A stretch of 64,000 nt of DNA, taken from the NCBI GenBank assembly GCA_905250115.1, contig CAJNOI010000077.1, positions 202,635 through 266,634 of the forward strand. Direction: 5' to 3'. The position numbers were made by a program, and so were the translations under genes. Shown here piece after piece: positions 47,385-59,720 of the stretch. The stretch is from Adineta steineri (Eukaryota; Rotifera; Eurotatoria; Adinetida; Adinetidae). The notes beneath the pieces are model-generated. The model was given only the letters and a program-made list of their open reading frames with translations. It made no database searches and had not been told where the DNA came from. How positions within the stretch are numbered: position 1 is the stretch's first letter; every line of letters starts with the position of its first letter.

Positions 47385-49512
47385 TTGCTGGTCTTCTTCT
47401 TCAATAATAAACTCTCGTTTTCCATATGGAATTTCCATACCATAAAAAGCGCTAAGAAAAAAAAATGTTCGATTAAATATTCTTTTATACTCTAAACATA
47501 CTCATGATGTGGTAAGGGTGTTTGTTTAAAAAATGGATCATTAAGAGCCTGTTCAGCTGTTATTCGTTTATTTGGATCAAATGTTAAAAAACGTTTCATT
47601 AAATCTAATGAAAAACTTGGGTGTCCATTAGGAAAAACTTTCTTCATCCATTGTTCTATGCTACAATGTCCATAACTAAAAACAAATTCATTAAAATAGA
47701 AACAAATCTTCTTTTTTTTTTGTTTTAACAAAATATTTACTGAATAGCTCGAAAACCTTCTTTACTCAATCGTGGATGATCAGGCATTTGCTTTATACCA
47801 GGCCAGTCATTATCTTAAAAGAAAATGTATATTATGTAAAAAGAAGGCTTTTCTTTCTGTTTGAATATTATTACCTGATGGATAACCAAGTACTTGAAAG
47901 ATTTTTTCAAGTGCATCACGATTAAATGGTGATGATGCTTTTATATCATCTTGTTTACAGTGAAATAATGGTTCAAGTGTTAGTAATTCATATAAAATAC
48001 ATCCAATAGCCCATAGATCTATTTAAAAAAGAGGAAGATTAGATTATTAATTGATTGAATATTTAATTGAAAAGAATTATAAAACTCCATCTGTCTTATT
48101 AAACCTTTCTGATAGTAAAGAGTTCTGATGCTATCTAATCTTTTCAATATTAATCGTTCAATGACTGTATTTCCTTTTCTCCATATATAACAATAAAGTT
48201 GCTATTCAATCGTATTACCTATTGCTTTTGTGTGATGATGACTGCCAAGAAGAAGTTCCGGTGACCGATACCACAGTGTAACAACGACTGGATCAATTTT
48301 ACTTAAAGGTACAAGTGGTGCTGTGAATAATCGTGCAAATCCCATATCACCAATTTTTACTCGCCCACGTTCAGCACCATCACCCATTAACAAAATATTA
48401 GCTGGTTTCTATAGATAGTCAAAGGAATTTGAAGTAAATTTATATATAAATATATGAATACTTACTAAATCTCGATGTAATACCCAATTAGCATGTAGGT
48501 AATGAATGCCGGCAAGTATTTGATAAAGAATTGATTTAATCATACCCGGTGCACAATTAACTATTTTTTTAGATGCTTTTGCAGCTCGATGGTATTTAAT
48601 TATATGCTAAATAATTAAATTTATTTTTAGAAAATATCGTTTTGAAATTGAATCTATATCGAAACAAAATTGTTTAGAGGCTGTGATAATGTACAATTCA
48701 GATCAGAGTCATGAATACAAATGATTCTTTAGAGAATTGCATAACTAAACTACAAGGATCCAGCTGGAATATACAATAGAGAATAAACATTACACAGATA
48801 ACTGAAACAGTTAGCTTTTGAATCGGCTCAGAAAATTTATCACAATCACATATAAACGATGTCTACATTTCTTAACTTTGCGAAATAAAGACTTTATTTC
48901 CATATTACTATCAATTTTCCTTGTTAATATCTGAAAGCATTCAACAAATTTCTCTCAAAATCTCTTATAGCATATACTTTAACTGTAAGGAAATAAGTCT
49001 ATATTTTAATTCTACATACCCAAAGATCATGCTCAGCAAAATCAAATAATAAAGAAACACGACGATCAACATGAGATAAAAATACACGTTGTAAATTAAT
49101 AAGATTAGTATGATTAAGTTCTCTCAATAACTATAACATAAATAGAAGTAAATAATAATACGAGATTCTAAATATAAATTTACAGCGATTTCTCTTATGG
49201 CACTATTTGACATTGATTGTCCAGTTGCTAGAAGAAGACAAAATCAAATAAAAAACGAAATAGAAATTTTTATTTAACTCATTACCATCGATCTGTTTCA
49301 ATGCATAATCAGTTGAATCGTTTCTATTGATATTAATAAGAATACATATATGTTTATTTATATTTATCAAAGTAAAAATCTAACCCCTCTTTTCTTTTCG
49401 CTTTGAAAACTTTTCCATAAGTTCCACGACCAATCATTCGACCCTGAAAATCAAACAGATCTTCTACTGAACGACGAACTTGATCTTGTTGAGCTCGAAA
49501 TTCAAAATCCAT
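46992..49512 (-). CDS. CDK8: Cyclin-dependent kinase 8 (Mediator kinase module)
   Basis: Twelve exons (49385-49512, 49286-49323, 49184-49227, 49020-49130, 48466-48606, 48219-48408, 47875-48018, 47741-47813, 47502-47675, 47226-47451, 47103-47174, 46992-47045) encode 464 aa, the human CDK8 length. Kinase landmarks: Gly loop [15 protein letters not shown], Lys in YALKQI, catalytic HRDLKPANIL, the CDK8-specific DMG ([10 protein letters not shown]) in place of DFG, and [29 protein letters not shown] and GAERGRVKI are CDK8/19 signatures. It phosphorylates transcription factors and RNA polymerase II-associated proteins with cyclin C. The cyclin-contacting helix reads [11 protein letters not shown], two residues longer than the family's SMSACREIA. 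The C-terminal tail has a polyglutamine run (around 47350-47400). Intron 4 (48607-49019) is long. Confidence 0.95.
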
Positions 49513-49848
49513 ATTCTATTTTGCATTAATTCCTCATGATAATTGACTTCTTTTCTCTAAAAATTAATAGATTTTCATTTTAGAATTTGTTTCAAATTTT
49601 TCTTTTCATACAAGTAAATTATTTCTATTTAAAATGAATCTTTGTATTGAAATCAAGTGACAAACACACGTGGACACATAACAAAACAGATGTACATATA
49701 ACAATCGTGAACATTTCATCCAATGAAAAATACTCTCGCAAATATTATTCATTGGATAGAAATTCCAACAATAGAAAACTAAACGAAATAGTTCGGTTAA
49801 TCATTATTGCTTCAAAAAACATCGATCAATTCATAGAAGAACAAAAAA
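49513..49848. other. Divergent promoter region, CDK8 and WBP11
   Basis: A 336-bp head-to-head spacer between two housekeeping-type genes. It should contain both promoters. A plus-strand open frame at 49647-49868 overlaps the WBP11 start and is not supported by any domain. Confidence 0.55.
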
Positions 49849-52680
49849 ATGGGTGGACGAAATATTAGCACGACTAAAAATGGAAAATTTATGAATCCAA
49901 CTGATCAAGCTCGTATGTTTCCTTTTGAATATGACAAATTAATTTTTTTTTCATTTTATTTTATAGGAAAAGAAGCTCGAAAAAAAGAATTAAGAAAAAA
50001 TAAAAAGACACGCTTATTAGTTCGACAAAGTGTTCTTAAAGGAAAAAATCCACGAGGTCTTATTAATGAAATGGAACATCTTGATCGAATGGAATATGAT
50101 CCAGTTAACCCAGCACCGTATAATATCAAAGTTTTACAGGAAAAACGAAAAAAAATTAAAGAAACATGGGATCGAGTTCATCGATTGTATGTAAGTTAAT
50201 AAATCAATCAGAAGTAGTCTGTCAAATAGTTCCTCTTAGAAAAAATAAATAAATATCAACATTATCTGATTAGAATCAGAATTTTTTGAGTCATTGACAT
50301 AAATAATTAAAAAGAAGTAACTATCAGATAATACGAACTTCTTTTTTCTCGCTCATTCATAGTAAAGTACAATAAAAATTGTTGATAGAGTTTTTAAAAC
50401 TTCCTCTACTGGAAGCGGAGGAATGAGAGTGCTTTTCTTATTAATGGATGACGCATGTACTGTAGTCTACAATTATAGCATACAATAAAAACTTCGCTCT
50501 CGCTTTCATGGAAGCGATAAAATAACGAAGAGGTTATATGCCAATTTGATCTTGTCCTTATCAGGTCAAAGATCATATGATAGAAAATACTCGGAATCTT
50601 CGATGTAGGATTGACGTATTATTCAAGCATTTTTCGACAATAAAATCTGATTGTCTCAGTCCGAGCACATTTCAATAAAGAGTTTCTTCTCCTAGTTTGT
50701 TAAGAATTTTTTCAATTCATGTGGGTCTGGGAGTGTTTTCCTGGCATGCCATTCGAATAAGAGTTCGAGATTTTACTTAACATGAAGTTTCTGCTATCCG
50801 ATGGTCTCATTAAATGCCTAGATCTACTAGGTAATGCCTATGAATAGTTCTAAAGTGACCTCTTGAGTGATTACCACACTATACATATATCTCTCGTATT
50901 CTTGATGGTCATTTTCTGATAATTAAGTTATGACTGGATTTTTATTATTAATCATTATCAATATCAGAATTTAATAAGCGCAGGTGAAAGAAGAATCTTT
51001 TAAAAACGATACTAATTACCGATCTTCAGTTTCTAGCAAATGAAAAAGGACTCTTATACAAGAATTGACTGAGTTAAATAATTCAAAGATAAACATTCAA
51101 TATATTTTTTTCTTTCATTATAGTCGAAAGATGAACCAGAATCAGCAACCCAAATGGATACATTATTAGCTGAATATGAACGAGCACGTGCACAACTTAT
51201 AACTTGGTTCGGTGAGAAAATTGTATTGAAATATTTTCGTTTATTTTCATGTTGTTTTAATATTTAATAGAATCAGTAAAAGAAACTCAACGTGTTACAA
51301 TAGATGAAATTCCAATGCCAGAATTACCTAGTGGACCTCCAGCATCATCAGATGTCAGTGGATTATCCACAGATTATCCTGAAATGTCACGGAGTATTTT
51401 GAAACAAAAAGAGTAATTAAAATTACAAAAAATATTTAATAGTATTCTAATTTTGTTTTTTAAAGTTCAACTGAAACATCGCAACGTATTTTAATCACAA
51501 GAAAACCACCAGGTGCTCCATCTGGTCGACCACCAATTTTGAGTGACAATGAAGATATTAGTGATGATGAAGAAGGTAATTATTTAGAGTTTAAATTTTC
51601 ATATAAATTATTTTTATCTTAAGATACATCATCCGTATCCAAACCACCTCAAATAAATGGTAATTTCCTTTGCAAAAAATAACTTTTTTTCTGTTAAACT
51701 TATTTTATTTATCTTAAAGAACGCCGACGTATTCGTTTTGCTGATCCATCATCATCCGTTCCACTAACTGCAAATGTTAGTCGATGGAGTGATAACATTC
51801 CTAATGAAGAACCTGAATTTGGTGCTCCAGTTATTACTTCTCAACCACACCAATATAATACAGTTAGTTCATGTTTAATTTCTATTTTATTTCTATTGAC
51901 TAATACAGGTAATGATTAAAAATTATACAATTCTCTTTGTATTATAGGAACGACCTCTCGTTATGCCACCACCATTTCCACCACCACCTCGTGGTTTGTT
52001 TACTCAAGTTTTATTTTAAACTTAACTAAGTTTATTCTCATTTTTAGGAATGAGACTACCACCTCCACCACCTCCACCTGCATTTTTTGCTGCAAATCCA
52101 AGTAAATAAACTCGAATTCTTCTATTCATAGTTTATTATATATGTTTTTATTTAGATGTTCGAATGCCTCCAAATATTCGAGCATCATATCCTCCCAATC
52201 TATCATCATCATCATCATATAATTCAAAACTAGTCCGTCATCAACCACCCAATGTATTCAGTGCACCACCAAGTCTTATTACTAAACCACCATCACAAAC
52301 ATCTATACCATCTACTACTGTAGCTCCAGTATCATCCAAACCTAGTATGACATTTGAAGCTAAACCTCAAATTAGGTATGTTTATTGAAATAAAATTTTT
52401 CTATAAATATAGTTTATTTTCTAGAGCACGACAAGATGTAACAAAATTCATTCCAACTGTTCTCAAAGTTAGACGAGGTGGTACAGGAAATAATAGTAAT
52501 ATAAAAAGTACAGATAAAATCGGTGGAATGCACTCAATATCTCGTTTTGATGATCCACTATCGATGAGAGGACGAATAGGAAATACTTCCAGTACGACAA
52601 ATCAACATTTAATAATGCCTGGACCATCAACTGATGATGCATATGATACATTTATGAAAGAAATTAATCAATTGGCTTAA
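49849..52680 (+). CDS. WBP11: WBP11-like splicing factor (SNP70/SIPP1)
   Basis: Eleven exons (49849-49912, 49967-50190, 51124-51211, 51271-51412, 51466-51575, 51624-51659, 51720-51862, 51948-51993, 52048-52101, 52156-52375, 52425-52680) encode 460 aa. The N-terminus MGGRNISTTKNGKFMNPTDQ followed by ARKEARKKELRKNKK is the diagnostic Wbp11 domain; EYERARAQLITWF continues it. The middle has RIRFADPSS, resembling the PP1-binding RVxF-like region (VRFAD in human), then proline runs (PPPFPPPPR, PPPPPPPAFF) that bind WW and similar domains. The C-terminus (TKFIPTVLKVRR ... YDTFMKEINQLA) matches the human end. WBP11 binds PQBP1 and PP1 and takes part in pre-mRNA splicing. It is shorter than the 641-aa human protein because the acidic and Pro-rich middle is reduced. 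Intron 2 (50191-51123) is 933 nt and contains short stem-loops but no recognisable snoRNA. Confidence 0.94.
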
Positions 52681-53878
52681 AAACGTGCCGTTGTTATTTG
52701 TTTTTTTAAAACACATGTTGTAAATATATATATTGTTCATTCAAGAAACTATTAAACATAAAAATGTTTATATCGATTAAAATAAATGATAAATTTTCAA
52801 TTCTAACAAAATTTTTATATTTCATAAATGTGCTTTGAGACAATTCGAAAGAAATTAAACATGTTTAATAAAGTTCTTGCCTAATGCAAAACATCTCTAT
52901 TTCCAAAACCACAAGTAAATCATAGCCTTGTTAATTATAATATTTTCATCGATGTTCTGTTCTTTTATGTAAGTTAAATACTATGCATTAAATATGAGAT
53001 TACTAAGCAAAATGCATTAAAATAATGTTTCTCTTTTTATTGTATATATATTTATCAAGATATGATACAGATCATTAGTTTTATTGAATAGAATAGTTTA
53101 TTATATAAAATATGAAAAAAAAGAAATCTTCTTAAATAAAGAATGATGATACTATTATGTTTGAATCACCTATTAATTAAACAAAATCAGTACAATAAAG
53201 CCGAGTAAATGTGCGAAATCATGCTTGATCAAGCAGTTGATGAGCATAAAAAAGTTTATACCTATCATATGCTTCGATGGATAAACAATGTACAATAAGA
53301 ATATGAAGAAGCAATTATATTTGTTTTACAAGAAATCGTTAGAAATAAGACAGATGATGATTATTACTTCGATTCATTTCAATTTAAACAACAATAATAA
53401 AGATCATATATTTTGACATAACATTCACATGAATAGAGAAAAAAAATTTATCTTGTAAACAATACAAAAGAAAATGTATCTAACAGTCAAGTTGAACATC
53501 AACCGTAATAAGTGCTTCTATGTGTTAGACTAAACAGTCAATCAGTATATTTTTTTATGAAAAATAAACGAAACAGAATGGTATGTAGAAAAACTTAAAG
53601 TTCATAAAATTTAGGATTATCTAACAAACGTTAATAATCTTTAACTATTGAAGAAAATGTTAATTGAGCTATTCTTTTTCTTTCTAAAATGTCAAATGAT
53701 GTGAATAAATAATACAATGATTATATCGAAATCGGTTTCTTTTTTCTTTTAAATTTTCATACTTGTTATTTAAAAAAAAAACTCCAATCTGTATTTTACT
53801 TTAAGCAACATACATATAGACACGCGCACACACACATATGAAAAAGAAAACAAAACAGAAGAAAATTTATTTCGAACA
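52681..53878. other. Convergent 1.2-kb intergenic region
   Basis: Between the ends of WBP11 and the SAMD1-like gene. It contains AATAAA motifs on both strands and AT-rich filler; a CA repeat lies near 53822-53836. No coding or RNA gene is seen. Confidence 0.55.
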
Positions 53879-55016
53879 TTAAGAAGATGACGAAAGATTA
53901 TTTCGTTGTATTTGTTCAATCACATTCCATAATTTAAGTGCTTTACCAATTTTAAGTGTTGATTTATTAAAAACTTCTTCACGTTTAAGTTCATATAATT
54001 GATCACCATTTATATGATATTTATTTAATATAATTGATGCATAGTCATATCCTTGTTGATGAAAAAATTCATTTAAATCATTTGTTGTCCAATCATGAAC
54101 ATTAGGTATATCACCACGTAATCCAAGTAATTGTTCAATAGTTACAGGCGGTAAATTATTATGTGTTATTAATGGTTTACGAAAAACATGTTCAATAGGA
54201 TCGGATGTTTTTATTATACGTGATTTTTTAGTTTTATTTGAAAATGTTTGACTTCGATTTCGTCGTTTTTTATTCGAACTGAGATTATTCTCTTTTGTCA
54301 TTTGTGGTAAAGATTCTACAAGAAGAGAAAATATTCATAATAATCAATAATATTATATAAACACAAAAAATGAATTTACCAGTTATAAATACAGCAAATT
54401 CAGGTGATGGTGTTTCACGTTTATGATGATTATTCATTTCATTTGAATTAAGAATCGATTGTTCAGCAAGAGCTGTAGCAGCTGCTGACATTGCTTCATG
54501 TGGACTCATAGGTGTAGCTGTCGGTGTTTTTTGATTATAACATACAGTCATATTTTCAATTAATTTTGCATATTTTTCATTTTTAATTCGTATTGTAAAA
54601 CCACCTTTATGAAATACTTTTGTTATAAGTCCATATTTAAGTAAATCATCTAACATCGAAAGTATTTCATTACGTTGATCCGAAAGATTTGTTGCTGTAT
54701 ATCGTTTAGCAACATATTTAAGTATACGTTCAAGATCTGGTCGACATTTACGTCGTTTTATTTCATCAATAGCTTGAAATACTGGACGAAAACGAGCATC
54801 GGCTAAAATATTTAGTAAATCACATGACGGTACTGTTGAATTATTATTATCATTCGGCGGAGTTATAATCGAATAGGACGAAGAAGAAGTTGACGAACAT
54901 GATGAAGAATCGTTGACATCGGATAGAGAAGGAGGAGGAGTTGGTAAATTTCTTTTACGAATAAATGACGGAGAAAGGGATGTTCGATTTATTGCTGTCA
55001 TCGGTGAGATGATCAT
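53879..55016 (-). CDS. SAMD1-like chromatin protein (winged helix plus SAM domain)
   Basis: Two exons (54380-55016, 53879-54315) encode 357 aa. The N-terminal winged-helix block VFQAIDEIKRRKCRPDLERI followed by LKYVAKRY and KGGFTIRI resembles the SAMD1 winged helix (family consensus ILDTIRxLRxRKARPDLERI), which binds unmethylated CpG DNA. The C-terminus is a SAM domain: VHDWTTNDLNEFFHQQGYDY, then FNKSTLKIGKALKLWNVIEQI. A Lys/Arg-rich segment (SNKKRRNRSQTFSNKTKK) between them is a likely nuclear localisation signal. Human SAMD1 recruits the KDM1A repressor complex and polymerises through SAM. The start is MIISPMTA; TTTTTTTTTAG lies immediately before the ATG, so the transcript 5' end is probably made by splicing at this AG. 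KAT6 and related proteins share the winged helix, but only the SAMD1 layout fits here. Confidence 0.8.
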
Positions 55017-55520
55017 CTAAAAAAAAAGTTTTTCGACTACATTATGTGTAAAAAGCAAGGGAGAGAGAGAGACACACACACACATGCGCGCGCCTGTTGT
55101 TGTTTTTTTTTCTTGTGTCGCCGGCGTCTTGCTAGAGGAGAGACACAATCATTACGGTTCTTTTCTCTCTCTCTCTCTCCCTCTGTATGTAATGCAATGA
55201 TAGATGATCACATTGCGTTGTGTGTATGCCTAGAAAAAGAAGGAGCGGGAGAACACATTCTCTTTTTTAGGATAGAACGCTTCGCGCGCTCGCGCTCGCG
55301 CTTACTTACTTACTTGAGAAGAAGAGAACGAGCGAAAGAGAATAATTATGCGACGACGAATGTTCAATCGAGGTCAAAAAGAGAGAAAAAGTCTTCTTGT
55401 ATCTTTTTTTTCGAATATACATATATCTTATTTATCATTAAAATGAAAAAAAAAAAGAATGAAAAAAAAACATACTGATATCAATACATAGAAAGGAGAG
55501 AAAGACAGAGAGAGAGAGAG

Positions 55521-55550
55521 GGAAGAGAAGGGAAGAGAAGGGAAGAGAAG
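55521..55550. repeat. Minisatellite, three copies of GGAAGAGAAG
   Basis: Three exact direct copies of a 10-mer, preceded by a (GA)n run at about 55507-55520. It is a purine-only stretch on the plus strand. Confidence 0.85.
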
Positions 55551-55906
55551 AGAAAAACAACAACAACAACAAAGAAAGTGCGATCTCTCTTTTTCAAAAT
55601 AAACAAAAGAAAGAACATAAAGCTAAACTAGCGCCATCCATACTAAATCTTTGACTATATATTTTTCTATCCGTACAAATAGATGGAGAAGGGGCGAATA
55701 AAATATGTGCCTGCGCTCAAGAGAGTGAAAGAAAGGAAGATAAGCATACTGTCCAGACAAATCTATTACTATTATTTTGTTTCTATCAATTGAATAAAAG
55801 TTATTTTATAGTAAACAATACAATAGAATGTTCAATATCATTTTCTAGGGAAATATTTTTCTCAAAAAAAACTTTATATATATATATATATAAAGATAAA
55901 AACGTG

Positions 55907-55977
55907 GATGATGATGATGATGATGATGAGAAGAAGACGCGATATATGATGGTAGTAGTAGTAGTAGTAGTAGTAGT
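55907..55977. repeat. GAT and GTA trinucleotide repeats
   Basis: A (GAT)n run at 55907-55929 is followed after a 20-bp gap by a (GTA)n run at about 55951-55977. No coding context is seen. Confidence 0.85.
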
Positions 55978-58768
55978 CTAGTAGTGGGTGGAGGGAAGGA
56001 GAGAGAGGGAGAGAGAGAGAAGCAGCAAAGACGCGCGAGCGAGCAAGTAAGCAATGCTTGCTCTCTGTGTCTCTCGTTTCTTGCAAGAGAAAATAAAAGA
56101 GAGGACACACACACAGACACACACACATACATTGAGGCAAACGAGCGAGCAAAAGAAAGGGAGAGAACAAGAGAGACGCGACGAAAAAGCAAAAGGTTTT
56201 TTCGGTTGTTAATAAATAGAAATCATAAGAAAGCACAACATGCTGCACGTGTACATTCTTCCCTTTATTCGTTTCTATCTTACCCATAGATATGCTAAAT
56301 AGATTTTAACAATATGGAAAAACTTTCTTTTTTACTTTTTTTGAAATATTTCATCTGTTGACAAGGGAGAAAGAGAACATGCTGTTTTGATTTTTACCTA
56401 TATACCTTCAAATGATGTTCTCTATACTTGTTATGTCAATGCACACATTCGCTCTTTTCTATTTCGACAACAACCAAAAAATATATATGATAACGATGAT
56501 AGTATGCATCTTGTTGACATTATAATATCTTGTAGATGTTGCCAGACTTATAGAATATATATTTAAATTCTTAACAATTTCTTTGAAGTTCTTTTAGCTT
56601 TACTTTAAATTTGATGATCAACTTGAAAGAAATTCTCATTCTCCGGCACTAATAATTGTCTTTGAAAAGTTATCTATTTTATATTATGTTCTTTGTTAAA
56701 ATTCGCCCATGTATTGTGTCAATCTTTATATACATCCGTTCTTTTCTGACAAAAGCTGCTATATTTTCATTATATTGTGAAAACAATTCAAAATCAAGAG
56801 CTTAATAACGACCAACAAATTACATGTTCTAAGTTGAATAAAGACATACGAATGTCATTCTCTCTTTCTTAAATAAAAAAAAAATTGAGAGCAATGACGA
56901 GTTATACGATATGTGACGTGCTTTTACATGGACTGGATATGGTAAAAAAAAACCGAGAGTCGTCTAAAGGATGTAAGAGAACAAGAAGGCAATTCATGTA
57001 TTGTGTACGACGAACATTGGTAGTTTTCTCTTATCTCAATGTGAAAATGTACTATGCAGTTAATATGTATTTGATGCTTGTATTATGTTCATCTCTTTTA
57101 AGTATTCAAAGAATAACAAAATAAATAATAGTTTAGTTCTGTTGTTTTAAATCCATTGACCTTCTCTCTTTCATAATATAAAATTATTTATTCACAACGA
57201 AAAATTTTTGCAACTGTATTTTACATTTTTGTTTTACTTACATACTAGGAGATGTCTCCATGTCAATTACGATCAGGATATCTTGTTCTCTGACACACAC
57301 ACACACTCTCTCTCTCTTGCTGTGTTCCGACTTGTAGAAGAAGAAAAAAAAGGACGAACAAAAAAGGAGAAGGGCGAACACATGTAGAAATGCGAGTTAG
57401 ATAATGCACCTTTTATATGCTTCTTCCTCTTTTTTTGCTCACAATGTATATATATATATATATTTAAAAAAAGTATATGTAGTATAATGAAGAATTTTTT
57501 TTTTTATTTAAATTTTTGTTCATTTTTCTTTTAATCAAAATCAATAGATAAATGAATAAGTATTATCTCGGTCGTACGCTATATGTAACGCCGGCTATTC
57601 TTTGTTGTCTATGCGTTAATGTTGTTGCTATCCAAGCGCTACCAAAAGCAGTGAGCGTACGGAATAAGCAAGGACGAGAACAGCGGTAGAAAGAGAAATA
57701 AGAGAATGAAACAAGCAAAAGAGAAGAGGAGAACAAGCGAAAACATCGAACCAACCAGAGAGCTGTGCGTCGACGCGCTAGCGAAGCAGTTTGGCCACCA
57801 TCATATACTAAAAGGATGTAGTAGAAGATTGTGCGTGCTCGTATAGACTACCCAAACACTTAACACTCGTTTTTTTTTCAAGAAAATGCATGTCACACAA
57901 TAATTCTTTAAAAATCAAGCTTATTTCATATAAATATATAAAGAAAATCTCTTTTTATCAATGCAATTCTATCTTGTTGAAATTAGAAAAATAATTTCGA
58001 GTAGTAACACGAAGAGTATGTTAATATACTCGATTTTCTTTTATTTTCTATTCATTAAAATACTAAGAAATCATTTCTTACAACTGTCACCCGATAATAT
58101 ATTACTTAATTTTATTTAATAAAAAAAAGGCATATGATAGAGATTCTATTAACTTAAGTCTTAATATAGTAGCTCTATTGCCCTTGATTTTGAAGGAAAA
58201 ATATATAAATTAAAGATAACTAGTCAAAAGATTAATATTGATTTTTATCAAATAAATTGTGACGTTTACGAATATTTCGTATAGTTATATATCGAATGAA
58301 TAATTTCGACTTGTTTTTAATAGCAGTATATTTGAAAAAAGGATTGACGCAAATAGAATATCAGCATATTTAGAAGTTTAGTAAAACTGTTTATGAGCAA
58401 TATGCTTGTGATGATCAATCGATTTGTTGACTAACCAGTACCATTGATTATACAAAATATATTTTCGAAAGGGTTGCAATCCACATCAATAGATCTTAAC
58501 TATCAAATGAATATCGATATGTCTAGAAATATTGTGGTTTCAACAACTATAATTGAAGTTCAATGTAAATCAAAACTAAATGTAGAGTTAACATTTATTT
58601 CTAATGCTAATACATCGATAAATTCTAACTTTGTATCAAACTATTTCGTATTTTATATAAATTGAATCGAAATATATGCATATAGGAAATCAGATTGATT
58701 ATATTATTTATTGAAAACATAAGCGTATGACTACCATAGATTATTTAATAGCCCGGTAAGATATAATA

Positions 58769-58946
58769 CAGTGATTTATCTAGAGGGAGAGCAAGGATGA
58801 CGGCATCCTCCCGGAGACCCATTTTGCCCTTCGAAAAATTCCAATTTTCGTGCCTATACGTTGTATTCTCCCTTCAGAAAATAGGGTTTCGCTCGCCCGG
58901 AAATCGCTGTCGCACTCTCGAAAGGGAAAACCTTGATAAAACACTG
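58769..58946. mobile_element. hAT-type MITE, 178 bp, with 8-bp target duplication
   Basis: The element starts CAGTGATTTATCTAG and ends TTGATAAAACACTG, giving inverted ends that agree at CAGTG, TTTATC and further bases with one mismatch in the first twelve. It is flanked on both sides by ATATAATA (58761-58768 and 58947-58954), an exact 8-bp target duplication, the hallmark of hAT transposons. The interior is markedly GC-richer than its surroundings and has no transposase, so it is non-autonomous. The intact duplication suggests recent insertion. Confidence 0.8.
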
Positions 58947-59720
58947 ATATAATACCCTCATGTTCAGTTAAAACTGTTTAATTTCTTAAGTAAATATAAC
59001 ATTGATGCTGTACCAAAGACTATTGTTGACTAGAATTTAATATAAAATGAAGAAGACTACTTGTAATAATAAATAGAATGTGAAACGATATTCAGTTCGT
59101 ATAGTGCTAAAACTATAGAGTAGACTCAAGTCACTTTAAATATTCTTATTTCGATCAACAAAATCAACTTTCGAAACAGTTTTTCGATTTATAAAATAAA
59201 ATCACATCCTTCAATATATGACATGATCTTCAATTAAAATCATCGATAATATATCTATATAAGAAAATTCTTATATTCTGTTTGTAGTACGCAGATTATT
59301 AATAGAGAATTACATTAAAAAGATAATTATAACTTTCATTCTCTTTTTTTCTTTCTATTAGTTCAATATGTAAATGCTCATATATACTGTTATTTATCGT
59401 TGTTTGTTAATCAAATATGAAAAAGCTTATAAACAGTAAAAGACAAAAAAACAACAAATATGTAGAAAGAAAAGATGGTTTTAAAAAAATATAGAAATCT
59501 AATACAATCAATAATCATTCAATCTCAAATATACGTAGGTTTTTTATATTTGATATACAATGTTATAATTCATCAAATTTGTATCACACATTTAAGACAA
59601 ATACACAAATATTGACGCTTTCTTTCCTTTTTTTCTTTTTGCATTTTGATCTGAGATATAGACTGTTATAATAAAGAAATAAGAAAAGAAAAAAGAACGG
59701 AAAATCCTGAGAGAATAATA

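Larger units (their letters stand above)
55017..59720. other. 4.7-kb gap without recognisable gene
   Basis: The 55050-56200 part is unusual: dense GA, CA, GAT and GTA microsatellites and a CG-rich patch (CTTCGCGCGCTCGCGCTCGC near 55281), possibly a promoter or CpG-like region upstream of the SAMD1-like gene. 57275-57800 has further CA/CT repeats. The rest is AT-rich filler containing a hAT-type MITE at 58769-58946. The open frames here show no domain. Confidence 0.6.
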
